Positions 45,701 to 54,700 of a stretch of 64,000 bases of DNA are shown piece by piece. A program made the position numbers and the translations under genes. This stretch comes from Nematostella vectensis (taxonomy: Eukaryota; Cnidaria; Anthozoa; Actiniaria; Edwardsiidae), in assembly GCF_932526225.1 (NCBI RefSeq), contig NC_064039.1, forward strand, positions 5,469,001-5,533,000, read 5' to 3'. Below the pieces are notes generated by a model. It was not told the DNA's origin. It saw nothing but the letters and a program-made list of their open reading frames with translations, and did no database searches. The stretch's first letter is position 1, and each line of letters begins with the position of its first letter.

Positions 45701-48700
45701 ATTTTGGTGTTCTATATTAAATTTTAAAACACACAGAGAAATGTCCATGAATGACTCACCTAAAGACAGAGTAATTCTGGTCTCCCTCCACAGAGCTCGC
45801 CATGCTAGAAATGCTATTCCTTTTCTGAAACATCCTTCGCCTTTCCGCCCAAACTTCAGAGCTGCCAGAGTTGTTCCTTTGCACACTACCGCCACAGACA
45901 GGTGAGGGTTCGCGAATCCTGTGCCGAGCTTCTCGTTCATCATGAGAGTCTCGACTACAAGTGCTTGTCTTACACCTACGCCCTCTTTCAGCAGAAGGGT
46001 AAGGAGGAGGTGATTCAGAGTTGCGCACATCAAAGGCACCACTATCTGTGTCGTTGCAATGTAGCAAGTTGAGAAGTGGCTCCAGAGGTACATTTTTCAA
46101 GGCAGTTGAGTACTCGCGGTCATTATCATAGTCCAGAATGTTATGAAGAATTGATAGGCAGGTGTTCTGAAATGTGAATTAAAGTTTATTAAAAAAACAT
46201 CAATTTTGCAAAGGTTGTATTAAAATAAGATTTCAGGAAATATTAAAAAAATGTAAACCTAAATAATTGTATTTACATAAACAATGAAATATACAAAAAG
46301 GAGACATAGCAAGACCAAGCCAACAAATAGTATTTTTGCAAACATTTTGAATTCTTATTTTAATCTCTATTGAGTAGAGCTTATTGCAATTTCTATTCAG
46401 AAGAGGGACTGCGAGAAGTGTAAGGAATTGCAATAATTTGTTTTACCTGAATTGGCTCAGCACCATCTACTAATTTCAGGACTGTCTTGATAAGGCCAGC
46501 TTCAACAGATCTTTTTCGACTCTCAGGTCCCTCAAGCTAAAAAAATACAAGTAAAGAGAAGATGTCTGGATCCCTCACAATACCCTGCATAGAATCTACT
46601 TGAACCAGATGTTTGACTGATTGCTGTATGATAATCCTCAATAATTAAAACAGGCTCACAGGCTTCATTCTAAGTGAGTACATACCAAAATGACTGAAAA
46701 TACATGTTTTGTAATTTGTTTTGATGTGGCCTAAGAAAAAGGAACCTGTTTACCATGTTCCTTAAGATTCATAACAATTCCAAACTTTTGAAACAGTACA
46801 AGACCTCAGATACCATATCCTGTATAAGGATGATCATTGAAATTAAAATAATGATGTCAATAGGTCTCAAACAGACAGACAGTGAGCACTCAAACCAATT
46901 AAATTACTGAAAAAATAAAGTTTAACTTTTTTATTGTAATGTTCCAAATAATTACATAATAAAGACATAAAATAAACCTAAATAAGATACGAAAAACTAA
47001 AGAAAAATACACTTTAAAAAAAAAACTATGTATCCCAATGGGGCTTTGCAAAGCTACAAGAATTACGATGTACTTACATTAAACAAGTTTCCTATGAGCA
47101 CTGCAATATTTTCAGCAACAGTCGGTAACATCCCAGGCATGTGAGACAGGCAGACAAACTGTGCAGTTGCTTTTGGTAGACACAGGTAAGCAAGGAGACT
47201 CTCATGGCATTCAGGATTTCCAGATAATAACACAACAGACTTCAGAGATTCTATCACATGTTCATCTTCCTTGCTGTAGTGGGAACCAGTGCTTAGAAAA
47301 GAGCTGTCCTCGCATTCAGATGCGCTTCTCGGAGCACCCTGTCAGAGTTAAAACTGTTATAAGGTCTCTAGAACAGATGTGATCAGCCAACATTTTGGTA
47401 CATTTGGCAGCACATGTACAACAACAGTACGAATGCTTATATTCATGCATAGCTACTTTTTTACTATAAGATATGTACTGTATAAAGTGTATATTCTGTG
47501 CTATAAAGATTGTTATCATGGTTAAAAACAACTCAACAGTTGTCTCATTGTTGCTTCGTATTTGGTGAAAAATAGTGGAAACAGAACGAAAAATCTTATT
47601 GTTTCTGGGATGCTCCAACACTGTTAATTAAAACACTTACAGCAGACGTCTCTGATTCTGTACTGTGCTGCCTGTGGTTTCTTGGTCGTTGAGGCCCCTC
47701 CAAGAGTAATGAAGACGGGGATGGAGGCCGATGAGTTGTGGAATCAGGAGTGTCAGGAAATTCTTTCAAGCTCACTCTCATAGGTGGTTCATCTGCCAAG
47801 CTATCAACAAACTTCTCTAGCTCCATTTTAATTTCTTTTCTTTCCTCAGCTGGTATTTTCACAGAAGTGTAGCGAGCCAGGTCACTATTTGACCTTTGTC
47901 TTGACATGTGAAGTGGAGGAACCTCAAAAACAGACTGTTTTGCAGTGGTCTCACTTTCAGGTTCTTTTGTCTCAAGAGCTTCATCATTTTCATCCTGTTT
48001 GCTTTTCATGTTGACTTCCATTCTTTCTCGCAATTCCTGTTCAAATTTAAGGTCCCTGGGATACTTCTGAAAACTCTGTGACCTTCTGAGTCCACTTCGT
48101 TTTCCACGAGCTTTGAAATGATACACACAAAAATAAAGTCAGAAACAATTAAAATAAACTCTCTAGGGCTTGTACAGTATAGCATGCATGAAAGACTTCA
48201 GATGTATAGTAATCTTTTGATACATCAGGTAAGTTGGTGTTTTCCAGCATCTCTGCATTACTAGAGCAGTCCTAGCCCATACACCATGACACCAAACCAG
48301 TACCACCATGGCACAAATCACCATGGAATATGGCTTTGACTCAAGATGCCTTGTCAGTTATAGAGCAACAGGTAGCAAAAAAAAAAAAAAAAAACGGTTT
48401 GATGATAATAGTAGTGTTGGTTTACTTATAAGCAATGGGCTAAGTGTCTGTAACATGTTTATACTCTCAGATTGACTTGTATACTTACCAAGCAATGGGC
48501 TAAGTGTCTGTGACATGTGTATACTCTCAGATCGTCTTGTATACTTACCAAGCAGTCGGCTTAGTGTCCGTGACAGGTGTATACTCTCAGATCGTCTTGT
48601 ATACTTACCAAGCAATGGGCTAAGTGTCTGTGACATGTGTATACTCTCAGATCGTCTTGTATACTTACCAAGCAGTCGGCTTAGTGTCTGTGACATGTGT

Positions 48701-51700
48701 ATACTCTCAGATTGACTTGTATACTTACCAAGCAGTCGGCTTAGTGTCCGTGACATGTGTATACTCTCAGATTGACTTGTATACTTACCAAGCAGTCGGC
48801 TTAGTGTCCGTGACATGTATATACTCTCAGATTGACTTGTATACTTACCAAGCAATGGGCTAAGTGTCTGTGACATGTGTATACTCTCAGATCATCTTGT
48901 ATACTTACCAAGCAATGGGCTAAGTGTCTGTGACATGTGTATACTCTCAGATCGTCTTGTATACTTACCAAGCAGTGGGCTAAGTGTCTGTGACATGTGA
49001 ATACTCTCAGATCGTCTTGTATACTTACCGAGCAGTGGGCTTAGTGTCCGTGACATGTGTATACTCTCAGATCGTCGCAGTGAGCCGACACCCTTTATTG
49101 TTTCGGGGCTTGCTCTCACCAAGCCCCTGGATAAGGAACACAAGCTGGATGACCTGTATCCTCGGCGAAGGGAGTCAGACGGACACACCCTGGGGGAGCG
49201 AATGCTGGCTGCATGAGGTGCATGGGCGCAGGAAGAAGTCCCAGAGTTGGAGCGTGATTTGGAGAGGTCGGTTGAGTAGAACGCCTCACAAGCTGACTGG
49301 ACAAGCAGGCGCTGCATCTCTTTCAATTGCTGAAAAATAAATTTAAGGGATAAAAGTTTTCTCATCCTAATAGAAAATACCACTACAGTACAATTTACCC
49401 TCAATAAAAATAAATATAAATAAAAAAGAATCTTCTTTTAAGGTAAGTCAAGATGTTTTTCTGTTTTCAATTTCCATCATTGGAAGTTATTTCAGGTACC
49501 GTAAGAAGCTCAAGTGCTAAACGAAACTAACCCTGGGCCCCTCTTAATAATAATTCCATGTCATTAAGCAGTTGGGGCTTTTGCATCGCCGTCAAAGTGG
49601 CCAATATAATTGAAACTATAACCAAAGTGAAACCTTGCTATAGAAAACCATTACCATTATCTATTAAGGGATGCAAAAAAAGATGCGTCATACCATTTCC
49701 AGGTCAACAGGCCTCACACCCTGGATGTTGTTTTCAAGAATCCTTGCACCATGCTCAACCAGAAGATGGGATACCTCCAGGTTCTGTAACTTGCCAACAG
49801 ACAGATGCAATGGGGTACAACTATGATGCAAGAAAGAATACAACAATGTTATGTTATTAGGGTACAACTATAATGCAAATAAAACAATTTATACAATAAC
49901 TCTAGTAAGGAAGAGAGGAAATGTCCATGCCACTGTATTTACTAACAACAATCACTTTTTTTTTGGTTGTATAAAACAAAACATCACATTTCCGTATGCA
50001 CCTCTCCTCTCTCCTATTCCATATTTACAGGGATATAATGCCCACCCGCGTTTAATCCGCACCCCAATTTTCAAGGCCTTTTTAAAAAATAATTTCGAAA
50101 ACCAACAATATAATACGCACCCAAATAGAAATGGCAAGGAATAAGAAACAACCAAACAGAAGTATCAAGAGGGGATAAATGTTCCGATTCACAATTCATT
50201 TTATTTTACATTAAGTACAGCCGAACCTCTATTAAGCGGTCACCCTCGGGACTTAGCTTAGTGACCGCTTAATAGAGGTTGACCGCTTAATAGAGGTTTC
50301 GCTATTTTCGCCCCTAAATTAGCGGGTAAATCGGGCTGTAATTATACGTAAGAACTTTTTATTATAATTAACAACAGTAACAATCATGTTTGCCCTAAAA
50401 CGGGGCCTGGTGCATTCCAATAAATGATCCAGAAATGTTTGAAACCGCCTAGTCAGTTTGTTTTTGCCTATACGGCTCTTGTGGCTTTGCCCAATTCTAT
50501 GGGCATGAGCTACTTTCGCTGGAGTTATGTAAAGTAAATGAGTGCATTAAGGTGATGTTACACGCTTCGTTCTCGTCGATATCCGTTTGCGCGATTTTGG
50601 AAGTTGAATCAAAAACTCGCAGTGCGTTGCCGTACCCAAAAACTCACAAATCTGACCCAGTTGCATTCATTCAGGGATACCATGAGTACATGACTGAGTG
50701 GGAACCAGCACTAGAAAATGTTTACAAACTTATGCAGGAACCAACTAACGTAAAGGATCCGAATGCTGTTGCAATCGTAAGAGAAAAAGCCGACAAAACG
50801 GTGATGGATGGAGACCGTTACGAATTATCAGGCATATTCCCAAACTGATGTCAACGTGGGTTACCAAATATCTCAAGAGACCTACGAACTGTGAGAAAGT
50901 TGTAGTCAAAGGGGAGTGGGTGAACAGAGGTGGTGGCTATGGACTCTAGATTCCTTGTGAATACATATTTGAAGGTGACAGTTTTTCTTCTAGCTGGCTA
51001 AAGCGGAAATTGGTAATCGAGGAATTTGATGCCACTGATCCGCACAAGATCACACAAGTCTCACAAGACGATTAGCCATAGAAATTAGATTAGACAGTTA
51101 AAAATATGACGAAATATGACGTGCACTATCTGTTGATGACCGTTTAATAGAGGTGAAAAACAATGAAATCAACCAATTGGGATCCTCCTTTGGTGACCGT
51201 GTCCGCTTAATAGAGGTGACCGCTCAATAGAGGTCAAATTTACAGTAAACATAAGGGGAAAAATTCGGGACTTTGGTAAATGACCGTTGAATAGAGGGTG
51301 ACCGCTCAATAGAGGGCCGCTTATTAATAGAGGTTCGACTGTATGTTAAATGCTTTTCTACATCTGAACTTGAAGGTGATAATCACTTTGAACCTCTTAG
51401 GCATAAGCAGCTGTAAAGCTGTTATTCTCATCGCTGAACCTTTGTTTATTACATGGAACATCGAAATGCGAGCTTCACTGCAATTACCGCCATTTTGGAC
51501 AAGGTGCAGAGAGACTGGGTTGAGTAAATTCCAACATGGAGGACAACAAGAAAATCGCAAAGGAAGCATAAATAATTGCTGTCTTTCTGGCAAGTTTTGG
51601 GGCTTATTTTCTTACAAAACACATGATGAGGAAATTATAGATATTCTTCGTTTGAAATACCTTTTACTATGTTATTTTTAAGTGATTTTGTGACTGTTTC

Positions 51701-54700
51701 TCACCTACAATGGGATCCCTGCATTTTCTTATTGATTTCCACTTTTTATCATACTGAACACAATGGTTTTTGCATATAATGTGCACCCTGTTTTTTAGGT
51801 CATTTTGGGAGTAAAAAAGTGTGCATTTTACGCTGGTAAATTCTGTAATCCACAGATTACAGAATAAGTCTGCAAGTGAAACGTTAGAGCAAAATACCTC
51901 TGGTTTCCCGAGGATGTGCTGTGGCTCCATTGGTGGAATATTAGACACATATGTACATACACACGGACATCAAACTATTTCTTGAATAATGTGATAACAA
52001 CGTGCAGCTTCCATGCAGATAAACATTGCAATATTATGTTCAATTGGGTGAATTGTGACTATACTTCATGAATCTAATATATAAGTCTGTCAGCCTGTCA
52101 GCTTGTTTGTTTGTATGCTTGTCTGTGTTTAGGTCTGTCTGTCTGCCAGTGTGTTTAGGTCTGTCTGTCTGCCAGTGTGTTTAGGTCTGTCTGTCTGCCA
52201 GTGTGTTTAGGTCTGTCTGTCTGTCTGCCAGTGTGTTTAGGTCTGTCTGTCTGTCTGCCAGTGTGTTTAGGTCTGTCTGTCTGTCTGCCAGTGTGTTTAG
52301 GTCTGTCTGTCTGTCTGCCAGTGTGTTTAGGTCTGTCTGTCTGTCTGCCAGTGTGTTTAGGTCTGTCTGTCTGCCAGTGTGTTTAGGTCTGTCTGTCTGC
52401 CAGTGTGTTTAGGTCTGTCTGTCTGCCAGTGTGTTTAGGTCTGTCTGTCTGCCAGTGTGTTTAGGTCTGTCTGTCTGCCAGTGTGTTTAGGTCTGTTTGT
52501 ATCTCACTACCTAGTTCATTCCCCAATCTTTGTGGACTCCTGTTTTCCTGTTTATCTACCCGCCCACCTATCAATCTGTCTACTGCCTATATTTAATTGT
52601 CTGTTCCCCTCAACATAGTTTGCGAGATGTAACTTTGGGTCTATATTGACTTACAAAGCACTATCCTTGGCTCGTACATTAGCCCCAAATGCCAGCAACA
52701 TCTGAGTGATTGTTCTGTTTCCTTCTGCTGCTGCAACATGAAGTGGTGTTCGATCCTCTGGCCCCTCCCAATTCACCTCTGCTCCCCTGAAATTTAGGAA
52801 GGACAAGTTCAAATACAAGCTAGTGGGGTAATGGCCCTCACGTTGTACACTCTGCTGAAGTACTATAATTATCCAGCCATTAACAAAGCCTTGAAGTGCA
52901 ATTTTAATCGTTTCTTTATATAAGAAGAAGATACAACAGTATCATATTTATATAAAAGGTCATTTAATTGCCTTGGATGGTTATTTTGGCAATTCTGCAT
53001 GATTTCAGTTGCTATGTAGCTAAAATAATAACTTTTAACCGTGCTCCTAGAGGATTTCTTGACAAGATTACAAAGCACCACCAAATAAATAGACAAAAAA
53101 AGGAAACAAACCTTTTCAAAAGAAACTGAACAATGTCAGCTTGCCCAAATGTGACAGCATGATAGATCAGACTCCTTTGCATGTGGTCACTAGCATCAAT
53201 GAAAAGCCCCTCATCCAGTATCATTTCCAGCCCAGCGATGTCCCCACTGCAGATACAGAAAAGGATTGACATGAATCGAATAGTACTCAACAAATTTAAA
53301 CTTAGTCCTATAATTGGGTCAAGAAACTGTTCTATACAATGTCATCCTAGTGCTGTATGTGGAAATAATGTACAGTTTGTCTAATGTTTACTTTCAATCA
53401 GCATACTTCTGATCCAACAGATACAGCGTTGTCTATTAGTTTTAATTAGTTTAAAGGTTTTTCATATTCAATGTCCTAGCTAACCCACAGCAATTTTTTT
53501 AGGGGCAACCAGGAATCAGTGTCTTTTTCATATTCAATGTCAAAATGTTATAGCTCTATAGAATTAGTGAACTTCTGTAGATAATAAGATGGTTACAAAC
53601 CTTGCAATGGCATCAACAGCTATCTGGAAAGCTTTTTCTTCTTCACTTAGAGGCTCTGATTCTACTGGAATGCTTGACGATTGAATACTGCGAATACATA
53701 ACAACAAAAACTTATTCATCCAAAGTTACTACGTGTACCAATACTACCCTATTGGTGAATGTGTGATTTATAATCTCTCAAACTAACTTTATTATTATTA
53801 TTATTATTGAGATTACAAGAAAGTAACCAATAGTCAACATCAACAGCAACCTTTTACATGTAATCAGCATATTTTCTGAAATTTTTCTATTTTTATATTT
53901 TCCTACATAAACCACTCACTCTCTTAGGCTCACTTGAACCTTTCAATTTATACATACAAATGATACAATACCATACAGATAATACATTCCCCCAAATGTC
54001 TACAGTATAATCTAATGATACATGTACAGTACTTTGTTAAACATCTAACATGGCAGATGCTGTACGATCAGAATTTCAGTGCTATTAGAATCTAAGGAGA
54101 AAGGGGGCAATATTAGAATCTAAGGAGAAAGGGGGCAATACATAATACATAGTATGTATAACCACATACCTTGTTTCTGGTAATCTCACTGATGCAGGGT
54201 CTTTTTCCTTTGGAGTAGAAGGGGCCTCTATGGGCTTTTCAGGAGGTACTATATCAGATGGATTATTGACACCAGCAATAGAATCTACATCAGGCATGGG
54301 TGATTCCATGTCTTTTTTGTCCTCTAAAGCGATTGCTCCAAGTTTTTCTTCTAGGCATTCTGGTTGCACTGTGGGCTTGGGAGAGGAATAGACTTCAACT
54401 TCGACCTGTATAGACTCTGGTCTTGTTTCATGTGCTTCTACGACTTCTGGGAGACTATACTTCACAGAAGACCTCCCTTCGTTGTCACTACTGTCTGATG
54501 GGACCGGAGATAAAGCTGAAAACTCAACATGTCTACTTGAAGGGTGGATGCAAAGAGGGTGCCTTAGTATGGAAGGGCTGGTAGAACTTTTAGAGAAGCT
54601 CCTAGAATGCTTGTATGAGTGTGGCGACTTTCTACCACCAGAACCGAGACTACTGTCGCGGTCACCAGTATGACGAAGCAAGGATTGTCGCCGACGAGTT

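Larger units (their letters stand above)
49694..53246 (-). other. Ankyrin-repeat exons of the RasGEF gene
   Basis: Exons 53112-53246, 52655-52786 and 49694-49820 encode successive ankyrin units: [13 protein letters not shown]...[20 protein letters not shown], then [20 protein letters not shown], then [24 protein letters not shown] and the GAxV/GARI turns are clear. About four repeats, a scaffold surface. The intron between the last two is 2.8 kb and contains a transposon and a GTCT-rich array. Confidence 0.9.

Noticed and set aside
52177-52412. Overlapping ORFs rich in [10 protein letters not shown]
   Set aside because: They are translations of the GTCT minisatellite in two frames and have no independent coding evidence.
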